A stretch of 64,000 nt of DNA, from positions 436,501 to 500,500 of the forward strand of contig NC_135358.1 of NCBI RefSeq assembly GCF_051622035.1, in the 5' to 3' direction. A program made the translations under genes and the position numbers. Source of the stretch: Arctopsyche grandis (lineage: Eukaryota > Arthropoda > Insecta > Trichoptera > Hydropsychidae). Of the stretch, positions 12,724-22,748 are shown piece after piece. The notes below the pieces were generated by a model. It made no database searches. It was not told the DNA's origin and saw only the letters and a program-made list of their open reading frames with translations. The stretch's first letter is position 1. The number at the start of each line of letters is the position of its first letter.

Positions 12724-13340
12724 CTAGAGGTAGGACCGGAAGCGTGCCGTTCATTTTTATTTTTATTTTTTTTAATTTATTTATTGAAATATTTAATTTA
12801 TTTATTGAAAAAACAGGCCTCAGATGTAGAAATTCATAAAAATAAAGAATAAATATAACAAAATAACATCTGAGCCACAATTATAGATTTTTACAAAATA
12901 CATAATATTTACAATATACATAGTACATATAGATAAACAAATGATAAAGAAAAGAATAAAAACTGCATAATTAATAAGACAATGCATAATTAAAAATAAT
13001 GTGATATAATATAATTTGATAAAGATTCATTGTTAATTGTTCGCTGTGCTTTGTTCAATTTTATGAAGAACCTTTTTTTGCACTCTAGCTTTGTAAATAG
13101 ACCCAAAACGCCCTTATTCCTGGAAAAAGCACGCTTAATGTTTACTCATAACTAGTGGCCAGCGCGCCGTTTATTGTTCAATTGTTGTAAATGCTTTGTT
13201 AAAGGTTCGCCGTACCTTTTTTTGTACTCTAGCTTTGTAAATAGAGCCAAACCGCCCCGATTCCTGGAAAAAGCACGGTCTGTATCCGTAGTCTACTCAT
13301 AACCAGACTTTTCAACCTTTTTTGCTCTCTTGCTTTGTAG
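12724..13340. repeat. Repeat block, GGTAGGACCGG family, partly tandem
   Basis: It opens TAGAGGTAGGACCGGAAGCG. A unit containing CACTCTAGCTTTGTAAATAG and ATTCCTGGAAAAAGCACG is repeated from about 13071 and 13215, with a shorter copy near 13314. The first part (12760-13030) is A/T-rich and may be a retroelement tail. No coding sequence is visible. Confidence 0.5.
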
Positions 13341-13963
13341 GACAATAGTGAACCTTTTTTTTGGGTCAAAGCATCCTGGCCGCCCAAGTCTGCTTATAAC
13401 TAGTCTTCGGCGTTGGCTGGTTGCTCGTCAAATAACAATAGACCGCTACAAAGTAAGAGATCAAAAAAAAACATGGTTGACAATAGTAATAAAGTTAAGG
13501 TGCATCGAGTGAACAGTGTCTAATTTTAAGTGTAAATTAGCTGAATTAAAGTTCCGTGTACTATAGTCGATCCGATGTAGCGTGAGACTTACGAGAGCCG
13601 AGCATGCTATCGCATTCGTGCAATGTGTTGTAACAATGTAAGGACGTAAAATAATTTCTTTATTTTTTCAAATTATTTCTTATTTAACTATAGAAAGGAA
13701 TATAAAGGTTCAATATAACAACTGATACCGTACCCTCTTCAGGCTACCAAAGAGTTGCAGCGCATCGCAAATGTTCGTGGAAGGGCACATGCCTCACTTT
13801 GAGGCCATTCTCAGCATGAGAGCGGCCTCTCTACGTCTTCGTGTATTTTTATCGTCTAATATACTTCAATGCAAGGTCTTTAATAATATAATATTACTGT
13901 ATGTTTTGTTGTCCATAACATGACGTTGACAATTACTTTTATCATCTAAAATATATAAATTTC
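13341..13963. other. Intergenic sequence, no gene seen
   Basis: Short frames without recognisable domains; no repeat boundaries that I can define. Confidence 0.4.
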
Positions 13964-13972
13964 AATGATATT

Positions 13973-14157
13973 GTACATATAATTTCGAAAGAATCCGTGA
14001 CGTTAAATTTAATAAAAAAAAAAACAAATGAATTTTCAAAAAAGTTTAAATAAAATAAAACTATTCAAATAAATTTAATGAAATGTTTACTATTAAATAA
14101 GCCATGTTTAAACGGTTTATATTACAAATATCGAGCGACGCCGGGTAAAACCACTAG
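13973..14157 (+). mobile_element. Helitron family 1, degraded 5' end
   Basis: It shares the ATAATTTCGAAAGAA and ATTCAAATAAATTTAATG segments with the 923 copy, and ends GCGACGCCGGGTAAAACCA-CTAG followed by T. Confidence 0.5.
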
Positions 14158-15292
14158 TATAAAATATATACATATTCCATAAATAAATTAATAATATCAA
14201 AAATTTACGTATTTTATATTAAAATTGATGTAAATATTTCAAAATACGAAACACAAACTCAAAACTAACAAAAAATAAAAGTAAAATTCTACCGACTACT
14301 ATACACATGAACAATGTTGTTTTACTTGACCAAAATGCAATGCGAAACTGAAACGAAATGTAATTAGCCATCGCGAGTCGATTAGGCAATGCGATAGCGT
14401 TCTCATGCTAGATAAGTAAATACTATCAGAAATGAAGTTCGATTATATATTCCCCCAAGACTTATTTACGTAGATTACAGTAAAATATACTAAATTAGCT
14501 CGTGGCCGTCATATGATGGTTGAAGTAAAACATTACACCCTTTTAAAAAATAGACTTTTTATGAATAATGAATATAAGAATTTTCTAGAATTATAATCAC
14601 TTACATATGAATGTACATATGTGGATAACTGACTAAGAATATGCGAAAATCGAATACCTGGTCTTATCTTTTTCTAAATGTAGAACTTCAATAAAACCAA
14701 ATTAAGGTATTGGTCCTATCGATAGTTACGAAGAAACCTGGACATACATATAAATATGTATTAATGTTTGGAAAAGTCGTATCTGACACTGTTTTTTAGC
14801 TGAAGTGTCCAAGATCAATTTGTCATTCGGTTATCTATCGCTTAAAATCGCATCTTTTACAAAATAGAGACGTTGAGTCTTTTTTTTTACGTACATTTTT
14901 TTGTGGCGGCATCCGAGATAAATGCCTACATATGTACATACATATGTATGTATCTGTATGTACATACATACATGTATTTTTATGTGTACTGTAATTTTCT
15001 TAATTATTATATATTACATAGTTATAGTAACATTGTGTCGGTAAATTAATTGGAGGCTGTAACGTTCAACTACTGTGTTACGTTGTCAGATTTTGATTAA
15101 AGTCAACGGCGAAACACTCTCGCTCCGCTTTTACCTATATACATACATATGTATATAGATATTACTTATATTTATATAAAATTTTTTATGTAATATGTAT
15201 TTTATGAATTTTTATGTATTATTTATGTTCATACATATATATCCACTCCAATATTGATTAAAACTATAGATTTATTTCCAAGTATAAATGTT
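14158..15292. other. Intergenic sequence, no gene seen
   Basis: AT-rich, with TACATACATATG runs at 14935-14975 and 15135-15170. No supportable feature. Confidence 0.45.
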
Positions 15293-15329
15293 ACAGTGAA
15301 AGCATATTTCAAGTGAAAATATATTTTCA

Positions 15330-15450
15330 CTAGTCAAAATATATTTTCACTAGTGGAAATATATTTTCACTAGTGGAAATATATTTTCACTAGTGGAAAT
15401 ATATTTTCACTAGTGGAAATATATTTTCACTAGTGGAAATATATTTTCAC
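15330..15450. repeat. 20-bp palindromic tandem expansion
   Basis: The unit TAGTGGAAATATATTTTCAC is repeated about six times, after one TAGTCAAAATATATTTTCAC variant. Each unit contains the palindromic end of the M1 MITE, so the array is a string of terminal repeats. Confidence 0.8.
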
Positions 15451-15603
15451 CAATTCAAGCAGTGAAAATGTATCAAACAATGAATTTATACATTTAACCC
15501 TAACAATCCAATCTTAAATGAATAGGACCAACCATTACTTTCCCTAACCTATCCTAACCCTTTCTTTTATTTTCTGATAATCAATGTTATTAACTTCTCG
15601 TTT

Positions 15604-16190
15604 TGAAATATATTCGAGATGGTATGTAATCCACCTCACTGAGTTCATAGGTCGGATTACATGCCATCTCGCTTGCACCAACGTTAGCCGCGTTACGAAT
15701 GTCTACGCAGCGAAAGCATTTCTATTGCAATTACCGCTTGAGTTAGTACATTTAGATAAAAAATAAATATTGAGATTATTGAGAAAACCAATATTTATAA
15801 ACGTGGTGAAAAAAAAAACTGTCCAAACAAACGCAACATAGCACGGAGAAAAAAAACCGTAAAAAAAATATATATTTTTATAAAATTCGTTAGACAATTA
15901 ATTATAAGTATTTTAAAGCAATGAAATATCTATATAGAAAAAACATCTGACTATTGATTTCAATACTCATTTTGAGCACAGCAATACTAAATTTTGAGTT
16001 AAAGGCCGCAAAAGCCAAAAAAACTGTAAAAATCACGCATTTTCTTAAACGCTCATATCTCGTAAACGATCACTAACCAAAAAAATAATTATCATATTCG
16101 AATTCAGTGGGTCAAAATTAGTAAATATTGGTTAGTCTCCGCTCTGGTAACTCAAAAACGTGATTTTTTGTTGCCCACTGTAATTAATAT
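15604..16190. repeat. ~590-bp noncoding repeat with terminal hairpin, copy 1
   Basis: It starts with a hairpin whose arms are GAGATGGTATGTAATCCACC and GGATTACATGCCATCTC. It continues through AACTGTAAAAATCACGC and TCATATCTCGTAAACGATCA, and ends CGTGATTTTTTGTTGCCCAC. A reverse-oriented copy lies at 42186-42780. Neither copy has a useful frame, so the mobiliser is unknown. Confidence 0.6.
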
Positions 16191-16261
16191 GATTTATAAT
16201 ATTATACAAATGCCTACGAAAGACCTATTCCACTCGTACATACATATGTATTATATGGGTC

Positions 16262-16648
16262 TACGTGACTTGACAGAATGTTAAATGACAGAAAACGGAA
16301 ATATCGGAAGGCAAAGATCGAAAATCGAAAGATCTTAAGTCGAAAGATCAAAAAAAAATGAAGCATGGTAAACGGTACATATTCACTTAATTTGCGCGAG
16401 CAGGATACAACAGGAACAAGAGGAACATGCTTTTCCTCCCGTATTCTGCGCGCGCACATTAATACGGGAGGAAAAGCCTGTTCCTCTTGTTCCTGTTGTA
16501 TCCTGCTCGCGCAAATTAAGTGAGTATGTACCGTTTACCATGTACCATTTTTTTTTTTGATCTTTCGACTTAAGATCTTTTGATTTTCGATCTTTGCCTT
16601 CCGATATTTGCGTTTTCTGTCATTTAACATTCTGTCAAGTCACGGAGA
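16262..16648. repeat. Large near-perfect inverted repeat (hairpin)
   Basis: The left arm is about 16262-16442 and the right arm about 16465-16648, with roughly 20 bp between them. Paired landmarks include GTGACTTGACAGAATG with CATTCTGTCAAGTCAC, and GCGCGAGCAGGATACAACAG with CTGTTGTATCCTGCTCGCGC. Mismatches are few. It has no protein-coding frame. Confidence 0.85.
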
Positions 16649-16917
16649 CCTGTATTATATTTATATGTAGTATGTGCTTGAGATCCTATTCGAACGTTCG
16701 TCCACTTCTACACTATTCGACTATTCGAATATATTTCTAAGCGAGAAGTTAATAACATTTATGATCAGAAAATAAACGGAAGGTTTAGGATAGGTTAGGG
16801 TAAGTAATGGTTGGCCGTATTCATTTAAGATTGGGTTGTTAGGGTTAAATGTATAAATTCATTGTAAATAAATTCAAGTAATATATTTTCACTTGAAATA
16901 TGCTTTCACTGTAACAT

Positions 16918-17852
16918 ATGTACATATAAATTAAATATGGATGTAATTTAAATTTTATTTCCTAGTATACCCAAACCCAAAAATTGATGAGAAAATTTTC
17001 TTGAGAAATATCTAATATGAAAAAATGCACATTTACGATGAACACATGTATAGGTATGTTACATTAAAAATAATTTAAAATAAAATAAAATAATACGTTT
17101 GTAGATATAAATACATATAATATGTATACAGTGTGGTCAATATACATACAATGGGTATAAAAATATTTATAAATGTGCGCGTGGAATGTCAGCAACAGCT
17201 CCTATATGTATGTATATAGGTACAAATGTACATATACACATAGATATTTCGATTTTGGAAGAGGGCATGTGGAAATGAAACTTACGTTTTTCCAGATGAG
17301 GTTTGTTTGAGCATCCGTTATTGACGCGATTGGATGGATGATTGGATGCTGCGTGCCGTACGTTTTGTATGTGCGTAGATATATGTTCGTAGAGTGCAGT
17401 GTAGTGTAGTGTAGCGATGACGTCTACGTCGTAGACGATACTGAGCGCCTGCCTCTACGCCGGCGTACCGGAAAAACGAACCACAGATATTCGATCGTGG
17501 GCTCGCATACAGATATTCGCATTCAACTGGGTAACCACTAACCACTTCATATCACTACTCCTCTCTCTCTCTCTCTCTCTCTCAATGGGACAACAAATCA
17601 ACAAGTTTAAAGAATCCCTATTGGAAACGCAAAAGCTTAAATTGTGCGTTGTGTGGTACATAAGTATGTAGACACGGTCTCAACTCCCAATATGCCAATC
17701 CCTCTAGGCATTGTCGTCGAGAGTGTAGGTACTAGAATTTCCAATCCGAATATTCGATATTCGAATATATTCGGCCTATTTTGAACTATTCGTTATTCGA
17801 ATATTTGAGCAATTCTTCGAACATGTAATATTCGTGAAATTTTAATAAAATA
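16918..17852. other. Intergenic sequence with (CT)n tract
   Basis: A GC-richer patch at 17280-17720 contains a (CT)n run at 17557-17584, but I see no gene. 17735-17850 is rich in TTCGAATATTC palindromes; a reversed relative is at 54404-54510. Confidence 0.45.
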
Positions 17853-18166
17853 CTAGCTGAACCCGGAATGCGTTGCAATGCCACAATAACGCGTGCAATT
17901 CCCGTTCCCGTTCCCGTTCCAGAGACATTCAATTTTATATATATGTATGTATGTAGGTATAGATATATTTGTTGACGTGGGTCATCCGCTGTGTGTTTGT
18001 TGAACACCCCTGAATGGTAATTACGAATTATTATTAAGAGGTTTTTTCCCGTTTTTTTTTCACTGTTGTCTTTCCGGACATGCATACAACAAATCCTGAA
18101 AGTTCCATCCATCGTAATCGGTTCAGTGGTTTAGGGGCCTATTCGAGACACACACACAGACATTCA
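17853..18166 (-). mobile_element. Non-autonomous Helitron, family 2 (GTTCCC type)
   Basis: On the minus strand the element ends with a small hairpin from the GCATTGCAACGC region, then CCGGGTTCAGCTAG followed by T. Next to the end is a run of CCCGTT repeats. The 5' side is lost near 18166, where a LINE-tail repeat follows at 18170-18372. Confidence 0.6.
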
Positions 18167-18390
18167 TAGGTTTTTGAGCTCTTTTTCCTATTATGCTGTA
18201 GAATAATATAATCTTTTTCCTATTATACATTAGAATAATATAATACTATGATTACTAACCAAATTAAATTAAATTGTAAAATAGAAAATGATCAGTAGAT
18301 CAGTAGCTATTAAAATAGATATAAGATGTATTGTGAACATAATTTCGTAATAATAAAAAGCATTTCAAAATAAAAAAAACACAGACATTA

Positions 18391-18395
18391 ATTTT

Positions 18396-18474
<79 letters not shown>
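18391..18474. repeat. (TA)n microsatellite
   Basis: An almost pure TA run abuts the end of the next Helitron. Confidence 0.9.
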
Positions 18475-18477
<3 letters not shown>

Positions 18478-18478
<1 letters not shown>

Positions 18479-18760
18479 TAGCTGAACCCCGGCATGCGTT
18501 GCAATGCCATAATAACGCATGCAATTCCCGTTCCCGTTCTCGTTCCCGTTCCCGTTCCCGTTCCCGTTCTCATTCTCCTTTTAGTTCCCATTTGTCGGAA
18601 AAACGCAGGCATCGAACACATTTGAAATTATTGCGTTGCAATGACACTCATTTCCGTTTTTCCCGTTTTTTTTCACAGTAATCTTCCCGGACATGCACAC
18701 AACAAATCCTGAAAGTTCCATCGTATAGGTTAAGTGGTTTAGGAGCCTATTCGCACACAA
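18478..18760 (-). mobile_element. Non-autonomous Helitron, family 2
   Basis: It has the same CTAG-GCTGAACCC / CGCATGCAATTCCCGTTCC end as the 17853 copy, with an expanded CCCGTT run at 18527-18576. The 5' end is unclear near 18760. Confidence 0.55.
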
Positions 18761-18775
18761 TATTGCGTAGTTATG

Positions 18776-20153
18776 GAAACGGTACGTGTGTATTGAAACA
18801 AGAAATGTATTGCAAAGGGCGCTTCTATTATTATAACATTTCTCTGTGTATTAGCCGTAAATAAATAACTGAACTTACCCGAAATAATGTTTTCAAAAGT
18901 GCCGAGCTGGTTTCCTGGTTTCCAGACCATTGCATATTTTCTTTTTGTGCAACAAAAATTGTAGAAACCATATGGGCGAATATGTTTTTAGCGATGACAT
19001 CAAACGCGTTTTGCGGTAGGCGTTCGGATGCTTATTTGTTTTAAAAAAATTATGCGCTTCTTTTTTCACACACGCTATTCATTTCAATATTTATTTTTTC
19101 TCTGCAAAATTTTCTACAAATCTTTTCAGGAGATCCAAGATTTCCTAATATGTGAATTAAAAAAAATGAGTATGCATTATAGTACATAGATAATATTATT
19201 ATATACAAATATATTGTGTGAACATATAAATATTTGCGGATCGCTCTGCATGACACATTTTGAGGGGCGCTTGTTTAAGGGATGAGATTTTATTTCATAC
19301 ACTCGAATATTTAAAGACTGCGCATGCGTTATTATCACAGTTTCGTATCTACATACAAACATATGTATATACATATGTATGTATGTATGTATGTGCACAT
19401 ACATATGTATGTATACTACATGCATTTAGGTATTTGTATTGGTTAACCGATACTATTACGATTGTTCACTTTAAAGTGATACTAGTTTCTAAATTGAAAA
19501 TTTTTATGCGTTTTAGAAAGTTGAGAGTATTTTTTATATAAAATGTGCACATATACAAATAATTATTATTTAAGCATTGGTTTTTTTTATTTTTTTTATT
19601 TCACCATAATTTTTTTCTATAAATATCAAGAAAAATATAGATTCCTCATTTTATATACATATGTAGTTATATGCACATGTACTCATTGAGTATGTACATA
19701 TGTACGTAGATGTAAATATATGTATTATATGTAGGCCATAGCCAGGATTTTATTTAGAGGGGGGCTGAAACACACAGCAATTTGAATTTAAACACAATGT
19801 GATATTTACGAAAATTTAATTTACAAAAACTGAAATACAATCGAAAGCACCAAAAAGTCACAATTACACTTCAGGCCTGACGAGAGGATACCACCTGATC
19901 CTTATAACCAGGGCTCGGATCATATTTTATAAATTTAAAATTATGGTAATTTTGTATGCCAAAAACTAATAATTAATAAAACCGAAAAAAAAAACAACTA
20001 GCACTAATTTAAAACATATGTATAAAAAATTGTCTTCGTTATGTGTAATTAAAAAAATGACCAAACCGCGCTAAATAGCAGAGTTTCAAAACGATCGGAG
20101 ACCTTAGGAAAAGATACTGGATCGTTTGCAAAGTAAACCTTAGAAGAGTGTAA
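18776..20153. other. Intergenic sequence, no gene seen
   Basis: AT-rich, with TACATATGTATG runs at 19362-19412. A fragment starting CCATAGCCAGGATTTTATTT at 19737 looks like the end of a DNA transposon, but I could not find its partner. Confidence 0.4.
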
Positions 20154-21005
20154 TGGTGCGTACGAACCAAACCAACGAACGGTCTCTGGGCCAACTTTTT
20201 AAACTAGTAGCGTACAAAATATCGAAATAAAAATTAAATTTAAAAATTGAAATTAAATATCAAAATTAAAACTATTATTATTATATTAAAATTAAATTCA
20301 AATATCAAAATAAAATTATAATCATTATATTAAAATTAAAATAAAATATTGAAAGTTAAAACAGAACATGCACAATTTAAATAAATTTTCGAGATTGACC
20401 TAAAATTAGATCATCAACAATCACATACAGGTAAAAATCGAAGAATTATTATTTTTACTTCCCCGTAAAGCACAGCTACTGAGAATATATCATGTATTAG
20501 TATGGGTAATCCAACGATTTTTGCTAACCCGGGGTGTTGTCGGTATCATCAAACGGATTTTTTTATTCTTCAATTGTTTCTCTCGTCGAAATAAATCAAA
20601 TAATTAAACCATCTCAGAGGTAAAATTTATCGGATAATGTGTGATTATTAATTTTATTTCGACAAAAGGACAAAAAACCGACAACCGACTTCGACCGTTT
20701 TTTATCAAACGTATCATCAACGGCCGAAATACAGTAGCATATCGTGACGACTTTTAAGAAATAATAACAAGATTTTTTTTCGCTCGTAAGCAGAGAAATT
20801 ATAATATTTCTCTGGTTTCAAATGCGTATCGTCGTAATTCAAAACATTGTTGTAATTCAAAATATCAACGATGATCTAATTTTAGCACAATCTCGATCTT
20901 TAGCTTAATTTTGGTATTTAATTTAATTTTTATTTCGATATTTTGTACGCTACTGGTTTTAAAAGTTGGCCCAGAAGACGTCGTTGGTTTAGTCCGTAGG
21001 CACCA
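20154..21005. mobile_element. Foldback element, inverted ends around an AT-rich core
   Basis: The left end (TGGTGCGTACGAACCAAACC, then GGGCCAACTTTTTAAAC) matches the right end in reverse (GGTTTAGTCCGTAGGCACCA). Pairing extends inward through AGCGTACAAAATATCGAAAT and, further in, TGACCTAAAATTAGATCATC with its reverse near 20874-20900. A half copy occurs at about 50186-50255. It encodes no recognisable protein. Confidence 0.6.
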
Positions 21006-21269
21006 TAAAAAACGCAACGGGTTCGTAGTAGTTACTATACGGTTCGGATTTTCTTTTGGCGACTTTGACCACGATAAAAGCGTTGAATTGCCCTTCAAAT
21101 CAGAAAGAAGACTGAGTTTTCGTCGGGATTTAATAAAAGAAAACTTTAAAATTAACCGAAAATAAAAAATATATTTTCACTCTGCTCGACTGATTTTAGT
21201 TCGAAAAGAAAAAAGAAAAAACAAAAAAAATTAAAAACCAGAGCAATATTCTATGATATATGTATGTAT

Positions 21270-21543
21270 TTGGAAACGAACGAAACGTTAATATCTGACA
21301 TTGGGTAGTCGTTGGGGCAAGTGGTGTTTACTGGGAACCGCAGGTGGTGTTTACTGGGTTTGCTTCTTGGAAGTACACGTGTGCAAGTTATGCGAGGAAT
21401 GTGGTTCGTTGTTAGGGTGGAATATTCTCGAATATGTGGCGTCGTTCCACTCGATTTAGTTTTTATCGCCCTTTGTTCCAGTGAGTCTGGATGTTTGTTC
21501 AATGGGTTACAATGTAGTTGTTGTTTGTGCACTTTAATGGATG
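21270..21543. mobile_element. Partial LTR-A-like fragment
   Basis: The segment resembles the HSE-bearing end of LTR-A (GAAGTACACGTGTGCAAGTT, GCGAGGAATGTGG, TGGAATATTCTCGAATAT) and abuts the complete copy that begins at 21544. It probably marks an earlier insertion or a rearrangement. Confidence 0.45.
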
Positions 21544-22393
21544 TGTAGGCGGGGTAGGTATGTGTTGACCGTATCCCAGCCTAACGAAACACTGTTGTGC
21601 TTGTTTTATAAAGTTTTATTGTTTGCCTATGGTTGTACAAAGGTATTATATTTGGGCAAAAGTATGGCGTTCAGCGGTCTCTGGATATGGTAGAGTGTCG
21701 CTGGCTCGGCATTCGTTTATGTTCAGAAGGTCTCTGGATGCGGCAGTGTGTTGCTGGCTCGTTGTTCGGCTATGTTCAGAAGGTCTCTGGCCTGCTGCTG
21801 TGTGTTGACGCTTGCTGCTGTGGGTCGACTGGCGTTGTTTGGGTTGTACCTCCTTTTATAGTGTTTCCGGAGTCACCTGACCCATGGTGGTGGTTTGTTG
21901 ATGCGTAAGCGAAGAATGCGCTTTTGTCGATGGGGTGGACTTTTCTGGAACGATTGGCGCCGTTCCGCTCGATGTAGTTTAATGGCGGCGGCGTGTTTCG
22001 ACCGTTTTGGTTCCGCTCGACTGGTAGGGGCGTTCCGCTTGAGTTTAATATAACGGCTGCAGGTGTGCTTCGTCTTGGTTTCGTTCCGCTCGAGTGTGAG
22101 GGGTGGAACATTCTCGAAGGAACTGGCGATTGATTCCAAGAAGTGCACGTGTTGTTTACGTGTGGTGAGTTCTGCGAGGAATGTGGTTTGTTGTTGTGGA
22201 ATATTCTCGAATGTTTCGATGACGATGACGATGACGAGATTCGTACAGATGCAGGTGTTCTTCGACTTCGCGTCGTTCTGATTGATTTGTTGGGGTGGAA
22301 GTTTCTCGACTCGAGATGACGTCAATGGTTGAGCGTGAGAAATGTATTTTCCGTCGCAATAGATGTTTCGATTGCGGTGACGAGATTCCTACA
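21544..22393 (-). mobile_element. LTR-A, copy 1 (850 bp), upstream of ALIX
   Basis: As written it begins TGTAGGCGGGGTAGG and ends GACGAGATTCCTACA. In reverse it has an AATAAA near its end (about 21615), so I read the retroelement orientation as minus, with the U3-like end next to ALIX. It contains repeated GTTCCGCTCGA motifs and heat-shock-element-like arrays at 22106-22118 and 22199-22217. Flanking 4-mers (GATG/CTAG) do not match, so this copy has lost a clean target duplication. No gag-pol is present. Confidence 0.65.
22106..22217. promoter_or_regulatory. Heat-shock-element-like arrays in LTR-A copy 1
   Basis: GAACATTCTCGAA at 22106-22118 has three alternating GAA/TTC pentamers at the canonical spacing. 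GAATATTCTCGAATGTTTC at 22199-22217 has three perfect and one near-perfect pentamer. Alternating nGAAn units are the binding pattern of heat shock factor. That these sites function is inference. Confidence 0.5.
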
Positions 22394-22748
22394 CTAGCAT
22401 TCGAGAAGACGAGAATTGCATTTAAAGCAGCCGTCCGTTAATCTGTCGTTCAATTTGTCTGGCGATTTTAGAGCGGATGCATCGCATCCCTTTGTGTTGC
22501 TTCTCTGTGTTTATTAAATAAATAAATAAATGTATTTTTTAAATTGGCTAATAGGTAAAATTCTATATAAATAAATAAATAAATAGAGGCATCGAAATAG
22601 AGACGTTACGGCCAAGTAAGTCGGCCGGTAGGATTGAAGTGTAGCGGTTGGGCGGGTGGTCGTGCAGGTCGTTTTGACAGCTGACACATCTGAGACGGCC
22701 CCAGCAGCGTAGAATTAGTTTGAGGATAGTTCAGCTTGACGAGTTGAG

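Larger units (their letters stand above)
15293..16917. mobile_element. Composite foldback element with M1-type arms
   Basis: The left arm (15293-15603) starts ACAGTGAAAGCATATTTCAA and runs through CCTAACCTATCC-type sequence to GTTATTAACTTCTCG. The right arm (16741-16917) is the reverse, from GCGAGAAGTTAATAAC to GAAATATGCTTTCACTGT. The left arm is longer because its palindromic end has been expanded in tandem (15330-15450). Between the arms lie a ~590-bp noncoding repeat and a ~390-bp hairpin, listed separately. No transposase is present. Confidence 0.65.

Noticed and set aside
18300-18524. Minus-strand frame made of alternating Tyr/Ile
   Set aside because: It is translated (TA)n microsatellite.
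20911-21165. 84-codon frame in the right part of the 20154 foldback
   Set aside because: Its first half is the foldback arm itself and no domain is recognisable.
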